Positions 36,961-46,348 of a stretch of 58,553 bases of DNA are shown piece by piece (position 1 is the stretch's first letter; every line of letters starts with the position of its first letter). The stretch is from Pasteurella sp049941595 (lineage in GTDB: Bacteria; Pseudomonadota; Gammaproteobacteria; Enterobacterales; Pasteurellaceae), in the NCBI GenBank assembly GCA_049941595.1, contig JBNFNA010000015.1, forward strand, positions 1 through 58,553, written 5' to 3'. The notes under the pieces were generated by a model. That model was not told where the DNA came from. It did not search any database and was given only the letters and a program-made list of their open reading frames with translations. Both the position numbers and the translations under genes were made by a program.

Positions 36961-37974
36961 TTAAAGATCAAATTTTACTTCGTCAATTAATTTTAATGCT
37001 TTGTCATAATTTTCTGCTACTTTTTCTAATGCAATGCTGTCAGCTTTGAAATCCCCCCAAGATGAAACGAGTTTAGAACGCTCAACACCTGGTTTAACTG
37101 GGAATTCGTGGTTTAATTCAGCATATAAATGCTGTGCTTTATCACCACTTAAATATTCAAGTAATTTCACTGCATTCTCTTTGTTCGGTGCGTGTTTCGC
37201 TACAACTACACCACTGATATTGACGTGAGTACCGTGCGCTTTTTGGTTAGGGAAGTTCAAGTAAACTGCCTCTGCCCAACTGCGTTGTTTTTCATCATCT
37301 AACATTTTACCGAAGTAGTAGCTGTTACCTAATGAGTAGTCACAGATACCTTCTTTGATTGCTTTCACTTGGTCACGGTCGCCACCTTGTGGTTTTTGAG
37401 CCAAGTTAGCTTTTAAGCCTTCTAAGAATTCTTTTGCTTTTGCTTCACCGTCGTGTGCAATGATTGAGGCAACAAGTGAAACGTTATAAGCGTTTTTACC
37501 AGAACGTACACACACTTTACCTTTGTATTCTGGTTTTGCTAAATCGTAGTATGAGAAATCAGCTGGTAATTTACCTACACGATCTTTAGAGCTATAAATT
37601 ACACGTGCACGAGATGTTAATGCAAACCACTCATCTTTTGAATCACGGAATTGTGCCGGAATATTTTTCTCAAGGACTTCACTATGAACAGGTTGTGCTA
37701 AACCAGATTTCACAAGCTCCATTACGCGGCTAATATCAACAGTTAATAGTACGTCTGCTGGGCTTAATTCGCCTTCACGTTTTACGCGATCAACTAAACC
37801 TTTATCAGCAAAAATAACATTTACTTTAATACCAGTATCTTTTTCGAAATCTTTTAACATTGGTTCGATTAAGTACGGTTGACGATAAGAATAAACGTTG
37901 ACTTCGTTTGCTGCTAGCGCTGAAGTAGAAATAACAGCAGATAAAGCTAATGCAAGTGTTGAGATTTTTTTCAT
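36961..37974 (-). CDS. fbpA: Periplasmic ferric iron binding protein
   Basis: Binds Fe3+ in the periplasm and delivers it to FbpBC. The ATG at 37974 has AGAGGAA 7 nt upstream; an in-frame GTG at 37980 is less likely. Residues 1-21 are a signal peptide ending TSALA|AN. The mature protein has the iron-binding tyrosine pair in SLGNSYYFGKM (around residue 215) and an N-terminal NVYSYRQPYLIEP block. This resembles the Mannheimia FbpA / cyanobacterial FutA-IdiA branch more than neisserial FbpA. A Fur-box-like site lies about 70 bp upstream. Confidence 0.93.
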   Translation of the reverse strand: MKKISTLALALSAVISTSALAANEVNVYSYRQPYLIEPMLKDFEKDTGIKVNVIFADKGLVDRVKREGELSPADVLLTVDISRVMELVKSGLAQPVHSEVLEKNIPAQFRDSKDEWFALTSRARVIYSSKDRVGKLPADFSYYDLAKPEYKGKVCVRSGKNAYNVSLVASIIAHDGEAKAKEFLEGLKANLAQKPQGGDRDQVKAIKEGICDYSLGNSYYFGKMLDDEKQRSWAEAVYLNFPNQKAHGTHVNISGVVVAKHAPNKENAVKLLEYLSGDKAQHLYAELNHEFPVKPGVERSKLVSSWGDFKADSIALEKVAENYDKALKLIDEVKFDL

Positions 37975-38045
37975 AATCACATTCCTCTGATGAGAGATTT
38001 TGGGTTAAAAGTGCGGTCAATTTAACCAATAATTTGATTTAAGTC

Positions 38046-38065
38046 AATGAGAATTATTTTTATTT
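38046..38065 (-). promoter_or_regulatory. Fur-box-like operator upstream of fbpA
   Basis: AATGAGAATTATTTTTATTT resembles the 19-bp Fur consensus (GATAATGATAATCATTATC), with the core ATGAGAATTATT intact. It lies about 70 bp before the fbpA start, where an iron-repressed promoter is expected. Confidence 0.65.
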
Positions 38066-38142
38066 ATCTTGCGATTAGCATTTATGTAATACCTACTATA
38101 AGATATTTGCCCCTGCAATAGTCTTAATTTCCAAATGAATAG

Positions 38143-38271
38143 CCTACTGCCAATTTACGCCAGAGCGGTGGTGGCTGGAAACAAGAAGGCGAGGCGTGGA
38201 CACAAGATGTGTTCGCCTATTATCTCTCGATTTCTTGTAACCACTGCGACAACCCTGTTTGTGTTAGCTAG
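38143..38271 (+). pseudogene. Fragment of dmsB (DMSO reductase iron-sulfur subunit)
   Basis: One frame reads NLRQSGGGWKQEGEAW, then QDVFAYYLSISCNHCDNPVCV, up to an amber stop at 38269-38271. This is the internal segment of DmsB-type ferredoxin subunits (E. coli: ...GDWQEDNGVWHQNVFAYYLSISCNHCEDPAC...). The start, the first cluster (CTGCKTC) and the rest of the protein are missing, and a stop precedes the segment at 38140-38142. The 3' neighbourhood up to about 38330 may hold further decayed parts (a TAT-GAC 'PYD' and an 'HMT' reading), but these are not convincing. Confidence 0.72.
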
Positions 38272-38359
38272 AACGCTATTTTATAGCGCCCATATGACCA
38301 TTGGTCTGAGAACGTTCGGGCATTAAGATTAAAGTGCGGTCTATTTTTAGAAAACTTTT

Positions 38360-38659
38360 CTAAATTTGACCGCAATTTTTTATTCTAGTTGTGGAGGGGG
38401 CTTGTTGTGATTGTAAGCGGAACTTAGCCAACGAAACGCCATAATAACTTTTGAATGTTTTTATGAAATTAGTTTCTGATTGATAGCCAACCTCAAGGGA
38501 AATTGCCAAAATAGATTCTGCACTATTATTGAGAAGCTGTTGCGACTTTTGCATACGCAAATCAGTGAGAACACATTCTGGTAAATATTGCGTTTTTTGT
38601 TTGAAAAGGCGAATAAAATTGGCTCTCAACATTGCACATAATTCTGCAAGGGATAGCAC
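38360..38659 (-). pseudogene. C-terminal fragment of an AraC-family regulator
   Basis: The minus-strand frame encodes the double helix-turn-helix of AraC regulators. It starts at LSLAELCAMLRANFIRLFKQK, has RMQKSQQLLNNSAESILAISLEVGYQSETNFIKTFK with the conserved GYxSxxxFxxxFK, and ends about 25 residues later (parts cited by key residues). The N-terminal effector domain (about 200 residues) is absent and no ATG opens the frame; the nearest start-like codon is GTG at 38659. Upstream bases to about 38760 give no continued frame. A remnant. Confidence 0.8.
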
Positions 38660-38761
38660 AACTAACCGAACAGTTCTTATTGCATTGGCAACAACAATTA
38701 TCTGTTGTTATAAAAGAGGTTCAACTTTATTGCTAAGTGATGTTCTTCAACGAATAGCAAT

Positions 38762-38790
38762 AAAAAAGCGGATATTTTTGATATCCGCTT
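38762..38790 (-). terminator. alaA terminator
   Basis: On the minus strand AGCGGATAT and ATATCCGCT pair around 5 nt and are followed by TTTTTTA, 17 bp after the alaA stop. Confidence 0.88.
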
Positions 38791-38806
38791 GTTTGTCGAC
38801 AAGATC

Positions 38807-40021
38807 TTATTGACGATAATGCTCTAAGAAGCGAGCTAATCGGTTTAAAGCGTCTTCAATTTGGTGAGCATAAGGCAATGTGACAATGCGGAAATGATCA
38901 GGTGCGTGCCAGTTAAAGCCACGACCGTGAACCAGTAACACTTTTTCTTGGCTCAATAAATCAAATACCATTTTTTCATCGTCGTAGATATTAAATTTCT
39001 TAATATCAATTTTCGGGAACATATACATTGCACCTTGTGGTTTCACGCAACTTACTCCTGGGATTTGATTAATAAGCTCATAAGCTTTATTACGTTGCTC
39101 TAATAAGCGGCCACCTGGCAGAATAAACTCATTAATGCTTTGATAACCACCTAACGCAGTTTGAATGGCGTGCTGCATTGGCACGTTAGCACATAAACGC
39201 ATTGAAGCGAGCATATCCAAACCTTCAATGTAGCCAGCTGCTGCACGTTTTGGACCATTTAAAATCATCCAACCTTGACGGAAACCTGCTACACGGTAGG
39301 CTTTTGATAAACCGTTAAAGGTTACGGTCAATAAATCCGGTGCTAATGCTGCAACGTGGTGGTGGACTGCATCATCATATAAAATTTTGTCGTAAATTTC
39401 GTCTGCAAAAATGATCAATTCATTTTGGCGTGCCACTTCAATAATATCTAAAAGTAACTCTTTGCTATATACCGCACCCGTTGGGTTGTTTGGATTGATG
39501 ATGACAATTGCTTTAGTACGACTTGTGATTTTACTTTTAATATCATTCACATCAGGAAACCAGTTGGCTTCTTCATCACATAAATAATGCACTGGTTTGC
39601 CACCTGCTAATGTTGCAGCTGCCGTCCAAAGTGGGTAGTCTGGCATTGGAATTAACACTTCATCACCGTCATTTAATAAAGCTTGTAATGACATAGTAAT
39701 TAGTTCAGACACACCATTCCCGATGTAAACATCATTAACAGTTGCGCCGTGAATACCTTTTGATTGGTAATATTGCACAATGGCTTTACGGGCTGAATAT
39801 AAACCTTTAGAGTCGCAATAACCTTGGGCTGTTGATAGATTACGGATAACGTCAACCAGAATTTCATCTGGGGCTTCAAAGCCGAAAGGTGCAGGGTTGC
39901 CGATATTGAGTTTTAAAATTTTGTGCCCTTCTTCTTCAAGGCGAAGCGCTTCTTTGTGAACAGGCCCACGAATATCGTAGCAAACGTGTTCTAATTTATC
40001 TGATTTTGGAAAATGAGCCAT
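38807..40021 (-). CDS. alaA: Glutamate-pyruvate aminotransferase AlaA
   Basis: PLP-dependent class I aminotransferase making alanine from pyruvate and glutamate. At 404 residues it has the N-terminal block HVCYDIRGPVHKEALRLEEEGHKILKLNIGNPAPFGF (key residues), the ring-stacking YPLWTAAATL and INPNNPTGAVY. The PLP lysine is in TFNGLSKAYRVAGFRQGW (around residue 240), and the substrate arginine in HFRIVTLP. This pattern is that of AlaA/YfbQ (annotated aspC in H. influenzae). It is divergent from menF across a 170-bp gap with an uptake sequence. Confidence 0.92.
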   Translation of the reverse strand: MAHFPKSDKLEHVCYDIRGPVHKEALRLEEEGHKILKLNIGNPAPFGFEAPDEILVDVIRNLSTAQGYCDSKGLYSARKAIVQYYQSKGIHGATVNDVYIGNGVSELITMSLQALLNDGDEVLIPMPDYPLWTAAATLAGGKPVHYLCDEEANWFPDVNDIKSKITSRTKAIVIINPNNPTGAVYSKELLLDIIEVARQNELIIFADEIYDKILYDDAVHHHVAALAPDLLTVTFNGLSKAYRVAGFRQGWMILNGPKRAAAGYIEGLDMLASMRLCANVPMQHAIQTALGGYQSINEFILPGGRLLEQRNKAYELINQIPGVSCVKPQGAMYMFPKIDIKKFNIYDDEKMVFDLLSQEKVLLVHGRGFNWHAPDHFRIVTLPYAHQIEDALNRLARFLEHYRQ

Positions 40022-40191
40022 AGAAAGACCTTATGTTTGCGTGCTAAAAATAATGATTATTGAACAAAATAACGACACTTTACGCTTATTTGTGTAAGGA
40101 GAAAAGATTTTGTAAAAATTTCTATTAAAGTGCGGTAGAATTAGGACTTATTTTTAACTTATTTTTTAATCAAAGACAACGCTTTTTAAAG

Positions 40192-41490
40192 ATGGATAAC
40201 TTGCAATTAATTAAAGCGAAACTTATTGAGCAACTTGATGCTTATCAGCCGAATGAACAAGATGATATTGCGGTATTTGAGTATCAAATGAATAAGGATA
40301 TTGTTTTGTTATCTTGGTTGAAATCGCAGCAAGTTTATCCACAGTTCTATTTGAATATTCGAGATAATTCCGCCAAGTGGGCGTGTGTTGGGAAAGTGCG
40401 GTCATTTTCTGAGGTAAATCAAGCACAACAGTTTGTCGAAAAGTATGATTTGCCTTTGGTCGGTGGCTTGCAATTTTATGGCGAAACCTTATTTATTCTG
40501 CCTCGCTTATTGTTGCAACAAACACAAACGGGCATTTCTGTTTCGCTTTATCTCAATACAAAAAATTTTGCTGAAGAAAAAGTACAAGTATTAACTTGCT
40601 TGGAAACTTTTGAAAAATTGACCGCACTTGATGAGATTAAGCAGTCAATTAAATTGATTTCTCAAAAGGCAAACCAAGCACAATGGTGTGAATGGGTTGA
40701 GCTTGGACTTGATAAAATTAAACAAGGCGAATTAAGTAAAATTGTCTTGGCAAATGAAAATTGTTTTGTAACGTCAAGCCCATTAAATACAAAAGATTTT
40801 CTTGCGCAAAGCGAACGCTATAATTTAGGTTGTTATCATTTCTTATTTGCAGAAAATCCAGAGAAAGCATTTATTGGCTCAAGCCCTGAATTATTATATC
40901 GTCGCCAAGAGAATCTGCTGAAAACGGAAGCCCTTGCGGGTACCGCATTTATGGGTGATGATGAAGAACAAAATCAGCAACAGAGCGATTGGTTGTTACA
41001 CGACCCGAAAAATGAATATGAAAATCGCCTTGTGGTTGATGGCATTTGTCAGAATTTAGCCCCCTTTGTGCAACACATTGAAGTGGAAAAAGTGGAACTG
41101 AAAAAATTACGCAAAGTGCAACATTTACGCCGCAAAATTTCAGCGGTGTTAAATGTAGATTGTGGCGATGCTCAATTATTACACGCAATGCACCCAACTG
41201 CGGCAATTGCAGGCTTGCCTCAATTAGAAGCGAAACAAGCGTTACGAAAATTGGAAAATTTTGACCGCTCTTGGTATGCCGGCACGCTTGGCTTTATGAG
41301 TAAAGTGCAAGCAGATTTTTGTGTGACGATTCGTTCTGCTTTTATTGAACAAATGGATAAGCAAAGTAAACTTTGTGTTTTTGCTGGAGCAGGGATTGTA
41401 GAAGGCTCTATACCTTTATTAGAATGGCGAGAAATAGAACGAAAAGCGATAGGCCTTGTTTCATTGTTACAACAAAATAAATCAGAATAG
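40192..41490 (+). CDS. menF: Isochorismate synthase MenF
   Basis: Converts chorismate to isochorismate, the first step of menaquinone synthesis. At 432 residues it has the chorismate-binding fold with KIKQGELSKIVLA (around residue 180), FIGSSPELLYRR, LKTEALAGTAFMG, HPTAAIAGLP and the C-terminal FAGAGIVEGSIPLLEWREIERK (key residues). It is the first gene of menF-menD-menH, ending 9 bp before menD. The start ATG is 5' of a conserved-looking acidic region; the RBS is weak. Confidence 0.95.
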   Translation: MDNLQLIKAKLIEQLDAYQPNEQDDIAVFEYQMNKDIVLLSWLKSQQVYPQFYLNIRDNSAKWACVGKVRSFSEVNQAQQFVEKYDLPLVGGLQFYGETLFILPRLLLQQTQTGISVSLYLNTKNFAEEKVQVLTCLETFEKLTALDEIKQSIKLISQKANQAQWCEWVELGLDKIKQGELSKIVLANENCFVTSSPLNTKDFLAQSERYNLGCYHFLFAENPEKAFIGSSPELLYRRQENLLKTEALAGTAFMGDDEEQNQQQSDWLLHDPKNEYENRLVVDGICQNLAPFVQHIEVEKVELKKLRKVQHLRRKISAVLNVDCGDAQLLHAMHPTAAIAGLPQLEAKQALRKLENFDRSWYAGTLGFMSKVQADFCVTIRSAFIEQMDKQSKLCVFAGAGIVEGSIPLLEWREIERKAIGLVSLLQQNKSE

Positions 41491-41499
41491 GGAACAGAT

Positions 41500-43209
41500 A
41501 TGTCAGTAAGCGTATTTAATCGTTGTTGGTCAAAAGTGATTTTAGAAACCTTGATTCGTCAAGGCGTTTCACATTTTTGTATTGCGCCAGGTTCTCGTTC
41601 GACACCTTTGACTTTAGAAGCCGTGCGTTTACAAGAAAACGGACGTGCAGTTTGCCACACGCATTTTGATGAGCGTGGGTTAGGTTTTTTTGCATTGGGT
41701 TTAGCCAAAGTTACCAAAAAGCCAGTGGCGGTGATTGTGACTTCAGGCACGGCGGCTGCAAATTTATATCCAGCAGTGATTGAAGCACGCCAAACAGGCG
41801 TTAATTTAATATTATTGACCGCAGATCGTCCACCAGAATTGTTAGAGTGCGGTGCAAATCAAGCCATTTTACAACAAAATATGTTTGCCCATTATCCAGT
41901 GGCAAGCGTGAATTTACCTCGTCCAAGCAAAGATTATTCCGCAAATTGGCTAATTTCCACGTTAGATCAAGCTTGCTATCAGCAAAAACGTGATGCCGGT
42001 GTTGTGCATATTAATGTGCCTTTTGCCGAGCCACTCTATGATGCGAAACCAGAAGAAGTGGATTTACACCCTTGGCTTGCCAATATTCAACGTTGGTTAA
42101 ATCAATCTAAGCCTTGGGTTGAACATCAACAACAGCACACAGAAGTAGTAATGCACGCAAATTGGGATCACTGGCGTGCAAAACGAGGTGTGATTGTCGT
42201 TGGACGTTTGCCCACAGAGCAGTCAATGGGCATTATTGCTTGGGCAAATACAATGGGCTGGATTGTACTGACTGATATTCAATCTGGCACAGAAGCCAGT
42301 TTGCCTTATGCAGATATTTGGTTAGCAAACCAAACGGTAAAACAAAAATTGTTACAAGCTGATATCGTGATTCAATTCGGTTCAGGTTTTATCAGCAAAC
42401 GCATTAATCAGTTCTTAGCTGAATTTAAAAATGAATATTGGATTGTGGAGCAAACACATAAATTGGTTGATCCCGTTCATCATTTACATACTCGTTTTAA
42501 TGCTAAAGTACATCATTGGTTGCGAGCGCATCCGCCACTTCGTCAAAAACCTTGGTTGCTTGAGCCGCTTGCCTTGTCAAAATTCTGTGCAAGTTTTATT
42601 GAACAACAAGTGGGGGGAAACTTAAATGAAGCCTCGTTAGCCCACCACGTGGACCGCATTTTGCCACATAATGGTATTTTGTTTTTAGGTAACAGTTTGT
42701 TTGTGCGTTTAGTCGATGCACTGGCAAAATTGCCAGAAGGTTATCCTGTTTATACCAATCGTGGCGCAAGTGGAATTGACGGCTTGCTTGCAACTGCTGC
42801 GGGAATTGGTATCGGGGCAAATCAACCTGTGGTAGCAATGCTTGGTGATTTATCAGCTCTTTATGACATCAATTCATTAGCATTGTTTAAGAAAGTCACC
42901 CAGCCAACCATCATTTTTGTGATTAATAATAATGGCGGTGCGATTTTTGATATGTTGCCAGTGGAATCGGGCGTAAAAGATAAATATTATCGTATGCCAC
43001 ATCATTTAGAGTTTTCACAATTGGCTTCTACATTTGACTTGAAATATGCTCGTCCTTACACTTGGGCGGATTTGGGTTCCGTTTTAAAAATGGCTTATTC
43101 TCGTCGTGAAACCACTTTAATCGAGATTAAAGTCAGCGCGAGTGATGGTAGCAATATTTACAAGCGTTTAATAGAACAAATTAGCTACGCCGTGATTGGT
43201 GATAACTAA
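41500..43209 (+). CDS. menD: SEPHCHC synthase MenD
   Basis: Thiamine-diphosphate enzyme joining isochorismate and 2-oxoglutarate to give SEPHCHC. At 569 residues it has the N-terminal FCIAPGSRSTPLT (from residue 27) and the catalytic-glutamate region THFDERGLGFFALGLAK (residue about 55). The ThDP motif is GDLSALYDINSLAL (around 447), followed by NNNGGAIFDMLP. GGGAACAG precedes the ATG. It is 9 bp after menF; a terminator-like hairpin separates it from menH. Confidence 0.97.
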   Translation: MSVSVFNRCWSKVILETLIRQGVSHFCIAPGSRSTPLTLEAVRLQENGRAVCHTHFDERGLGFFALGLAKVTKKPVAVIVTSGTAAANLYPAVIEARQTGVNLILLTADRPPELLECGANQAILQQNMFAHYPVASVNLPRPSKDYSANWLISTLDQACYQQKRDAGVVHINVPFAEPLYDAKPEEVDLHPWLANIQRWLNQSKPWVEHQQQHTEVVMHANWDHWRAKRGVIVVGRLPTEQSMGIIAWANTMGWIVLTDIQSGTEASLPYADIWLANQTVKQKLLQADIVIQFGSGFISKRINQFLAEFKNEYWIVEQTHKLVDPVHHLHTRFNAKVHHWLRAHPPLRQKPWLLEPLALSKFCASFIEQQVGGNLNEASLAHHVDRILPHNGILFLGNSLFVRLVDALAKLPEGYPVYTNRGASGIDGLLATAAGIGIGANQPVVAMLGDLSALYDINSLALFKKVTQPTIIFVINNNGGAIFDMLPVESGVKDKYYRMPHHLEFSQLASTFDLKYARPYTWADLGSVLKMAYSRRETTLIEIKVSASDGSNIYKRLIEQISYAVIGDN

Positions 43210-43224
43210 TTAGATACTCAAACT

Positions 43225-43251
43225 AAAATGCTCGCTTAGCGGGCATTTTTT
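43225..43251 (+). terminator. Terminator-like hairpin between menD and menH
   Basis: AAAATGCTCGCT and AGCGGGCATTTT form a stem with one T:G pair and a small loop, followed by TT. It lies inside the men operon, so it should reduce or separate menH expression. Confidence 0.75.
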
Positions 43252-43263
43252 CTAGGACATGAT

Positions 43264-44004
43264 ATGAGCACTTTCGTTTTTTTACACGGGCTTTTAGGGA
43301 GCAAAGAAGATTGGCAAAACGTTATTGAAAAACTCCCGCACTTTCACTGTATTGCGTTGGATTTGCCTTTGCACGGTGAAGCAATCGACTATGAGGTGAC
43401 AAATTTTTCACAAACCTGCCAGTATCTTGAACAGCAACTTCAACAAAAAGTGGGTGATCAATCCTTTTATTTAGTGGGATATTCTTTAGGGGGAAGAATC
43501 GCTCTCTATTATGCGTTGGAATATCTTACATCAGCCGCCTGGCAACCTCATTTAAAAGGACTGATTTTAGAAGGGGCAAACTTGGGTTTATCTTCTTTGG
43601 AAGAAAAACAAGCTCGCTGGCAACAGGATCAACAGTGGGCAACCCGTTTTGCCAAGGAACCTGCTCATCTTGTCTTGAATGATTGGTATCAACAAGCGGT
43701 TTTTTCACATTTAAAGCAAGCTGAACGAGATATTTTAATTGAAAAACGGATAAAATATTGTGGAAAAAATATTAGTCAAATGTTAAATGCAACCAGTCTA
43801 GAGAAACAACCCGATTTAAAACAAAGGGCGCAAACGTTTGCGTTGCCAATTTATTATTTCTGTGGCGAGTATGATGTAAAATTTAAACACATTGCCTTGG
43901 AATCAAAATTAAATTTGATTTTGATCAAAGGTGCTGGGCATAATGCACACAGTGAGCAACCTGAAATATTTGCAAGTCAATTAGAAAAATTGTTCGAAAT
44001 TTAA
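43264..44004 (+). CDS. menH: SHCHC synthase MenH
   Basis: Alpha/beta-hydrolase-fold lyase that removes pyruvate from SEPHCHC. At 246 residues it shows FVFLHGLLGSKEDW (oxyanion region), the nucleophile elbow GYSLGGRIALYYAL (serine near residue 75), EGANLGL, and the late histidine in GAGHNAHSEQPE. Together these give a Ser-Asp-His set with the aspartate in GEYDVKF. It follows menD by 54 bp with a terminator-like hairpin in between. It is the last recognisable housekeeping gene before the exoprotein locus. Confidence 0.94.
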   Translation: MSTFVFLHGLLGSKEDWQNVIEKLPHFHCIALDLPLHGEAIDYEVTNFSQTCQYLEQQLQQKVGDQSFYLVGYSLGGRIALYYALEYLTSAAWQPHLKGLILEGANLGLSSLEEKQARWQQDQQWATRFAKEPAHLVLNDWYQQAVFSHLKQAERDILIEKRIKYCGKNISQMLNATSLEKQPDLKQRAQTFALPIYYFCGEYDVKFKHIALESKLNLILIKGAGHNAHSEQPEIFASQLEKLFEI

Positions 44005-44320
44005 TTTTACTCTTTGTTTTTTTATTTTAACTTATTGTTTTATAAAGATTATTTTTCTAGATAATAACCGATTAAAAAGTTTGGGTAACTGATCTAAATT
44101 TAAACAATAATAAATTTTTATTTAACGAATAAATTATTTTTATAAAGTCATTAATTTTGAAAAATGATTAAATTTTTTACTTTTTTGTTTTAAAAAAGGT
44201 ATTTATTACGATATTCTCATTTTCTCCTCCAATATATTTCAGGTGGTACAACCACTTTATTTTGAAATAGGTTATTTTTTTGTAGTAAAATTTCTTCACT
44301 CGTTAAAATATGGAGATTTT
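44005..44320. promoter_or_regulatory. Very AT-rich spacer upstream of the two-partner secretion operon
   Basis: About 316 bp with long A/T runs and no gene. It holds the promoter for the downstream pair, but many TATAAT-like boxes prevent choosing one. Composition contrasts with the men genes and would suit silencing by a nucleoid protein such as H-NS. No clear hairpin terminator for menH was found. Confidence 0.5.
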
Positions 44321-46045
44321 ATGAGAAAATATAAGTATCCAAAATTAAATCGTCTCGTTTTAAGCTGTTCAGCAGCTTTTCTTTTCGGGCATTCAACCAT
44401 TGCCTACGCAAACCAAGACAATCCCCTCACAGAAGAATTGTTACGTTTAAAAAACAAAGAACAATTTGAAAATGTAGACAAAAATTTCGAAAAAGCCGAA
44501 CAATTTTTAGAAAATCAACAAGCCATAGAGGAAAAAAGCCCCTCACTAAACGATCTTCCTACCAACACGAAACAACAGATCACCAGCATTAGCATCGATT
44601 TATCTGGCGAAAAGGTGTCCTTGGATTTTAGCCCTGTCATTCAGGCTTATCAGGGTAAACCGCTTTCGACAAAAGTCGTGTTTCAATTGGTTAAAGATTT
44701 AACCGATGTTCTCTATCGTTCAGGTTATGTCACCAGTGTCATTGGATTGAAAAATGCCAAAATTCAAAATGGTGATTTGCAATTTGTCGTGTTATGGGGA
44801 ACCGTTAATGACATTTTGGTGGATGGTGAAAAGGCATCTGCCTTTAAAGACAAAGCCATGGTTTTGGTATTGCCGAATTTAAAAGGTAAATTACTGAGCA
44901 TTCATGATGTTGACCAAATGGTGGAAATCTTAAATACCACCAATAAAAGTGCCAAAGTCAATGTGGTTGCTGCAGAAGAAAAAGGGCTATCGAATTTAAA
45001 CATTGAAAGACAACGCACGATTTTGCCTGATCTGACTTTGAGTGTGAATAATTCAGGTACGGGTAATAATGCGAATGGGCGTAATCAGGCTACGATGAAC
45101 GTGGGCTGGAGTGATATGTTAGGCACCAATGACCGTTGGAATTTTTCAACGGGCTATCGTTTCTATAAACAAAGCAAAATTAATCAACAACGTAATTATT
45201 CTTTGTCTTATACCCAGCCGTTTTCGTTTTCAACTCTAGAACTTAAGGTCTCTGAATCTGAGTATAAAAAAGGCTTGCAAGGTACCATTGATGCCTATTC
45301 TTCATCAGGTAAAACGCAAACCGCAACCTTGAAGTTAACCCGTGTGTTATTACGCAATAAAGACACCATTTTATCGGCATATGGTGAGCTTGAGTTTAAA
45401 AAACGCGTGAGTTTTTTCAGCGATATTCAAATTGGTGATTACCACAATAATAAAGTGAATGTCGGGTTGTCCTATGTCACAAACTTGGGCTACGGTAAGT
45501 TATATAGCGATATTTCTTATGCCAATGGCTTAAGATGGTTTGGGGCAAATTACTCTGCTTTCGATAGTCAAGGTGAAAAAACTTTAAAATTATTGTCAGG
45601 AAGTATCAACTGGCAACGTCCAATATCTTTGTTTAACCGTGCTATGAATTATCAATTGCGTATTGGTGCACAATATGGATTTGATAGTTTGTACTCTGAA
45701 AACCAATTTTCACTGGGTGATGAATATACCGTCAGAGGTTTCAAAGGCGGCGCTGCCTCAGGAGACAGCGGTGCTTACTTATCGCAAACATTGACAGTGC
45801 CTTTTTACCCACAAAAAGCGTATTTATCCCAAATTTCTCCTTTCTTTGGGTTAGATATTGGTCAGGTTCACGTAAAACAATCTCATAAAACAGACACACT
45901 TTCTGGCTTTGCATTCGGCGTGAAAGCACAAGTGAAATTACTTGCTCTCTCTATGACTTATGCAAAACCAATCAATGGCGTGGGAAACGCCGGACAATCT
46001 CACAAGAAACCTGTGTATTACTTCAGTGCTTCTGTGTCTTTTTAA
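44321..46045 (+). CDS. ibpB: TpsB outer-membrane transporter of a two-partner secretion system
   Basis: Omp85-superfamily pore that exports the large exoprotein encoded next door. I use the ATG at 44321 (MRKYKYPKLNRLVLS), because GGAG lies 5-8 nt before it and a signal peptide follows (cleavage near AYA|NQ). A GTG at 44243 would add 26 residues with no RBS. The product is 574 residues. A short helix is followed by POTRA domains (ITSISIDLSGEKVSL, about residues 80-220), then a 16-strand barrel. The barrel has the conserved EYTVRGFKGGAASGDSG (around 475) of the L6 loop VRGY-type motif and a C-terminal aromatic residue (SASVSF). It is 27 bp upstream of the exoprotein gene. The gene name follows the Histophilus locus and is tentative. 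Confidence 0.93.
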   Translation: MRKYKYPKLNRLVLSCSAAFLFGHSTIAYANQDNPLTEELLRLKNKEQFENVDKNFEKAEQFLENQQAIEEKSPSLNDLPTNTKQQITSISIDLSGEKVSLDFSPVIQAYQGKPLSTKVVFQLVKDLTDVLYRSGYVTSVIGLKNAKIQNGDLQFVVLWGTVNDILVDGEKASAFKDKAMVLVLPNLKGKLLSIHDVDQMVEILNTTNKSAKVNVVAAEEKGLSNLNIERQRTILPDLTLSVNNSGTGNNANGRNQATMNVGWSDMLGTNDRWNFSTGYRFYKQSKINQQRNYSLSYTQPFSFSTLELKVSESEYKKGLQGTIDAYSSSGKTQTATLKLTRVLLRNKDTILSAYGELEFKKRVSFFSDIQIGDYHNNKVNVGLSYVTNLGYGKLYSDISYANGLRWFGANYSAFDSQGEKTLKLLSGSINWQRPISLFNRAMNYQLRIGAQYGFDSLYSENQFSLGDEYTVRGFKGGAASGDSGAYLSQTLTVPFYPQKAYLSQISPFFGLDIGQVHVKQSHKTDTLSGFAFGVKAQVKLLALSMTYAKPINGVGNAGQSHKKPVYYFSASVSF

Positions 46046-46072
46046 TATTTTAAGTTGAAGGATTAACTTAGT

Positions 46073-46348
46073 ATGAACAAAAATCGTTACAAACTTATTT
46101 TCAGTAAAGTGAAAGGCTGTCTTGTGCCTGTTGCAGAATGTATTAATTCTGCTATCAGCAATGGATCATCAGATTCAGAAACCACCACAGAATCCGAAGC
46201 GGAGGAACCTCCCCTTCTTGCTCAACCCCTTTCCTCTGTTTCATTATGGGTAAAAAGCACCTTAAATCCTGTTTCTTCCGTGATGCAACTGACGTGGAAA
46301 CAGGTTTCCATTTTATTTTTAACGGTTGTTTCAGCACCCGCATTAGCT
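46073..46348 (+). other. Extended signal peptide region (ESPR) of the exoprotein
   Basis: The N-terminus MNKNRYKLIFSKVKGCLVPVAE matches (in key residues) the ESPR found on very large TPS and autotransporter proteins. A second, acidic and Ser-rich stretch and a classical hydrophobic segment end in SAPALA|ET at residue 92. ESPRs slow inner-membrane translocation and help keep giant exoproteins unfolded. Confidence 0.85.

Noticed and set aside
38272..38330. Further dmsB parts (PYD and HMT readings) after the amber stop
   Set aside because: Only two to four residues fit and they fall in different frames, so continuation cannot be supported.
44243..44320. Upstream GTG start for the TpsB gene
   Set aside because: No RBS, and it would place 26 residues before a good signal peptide; the ATG at 44321 has both.
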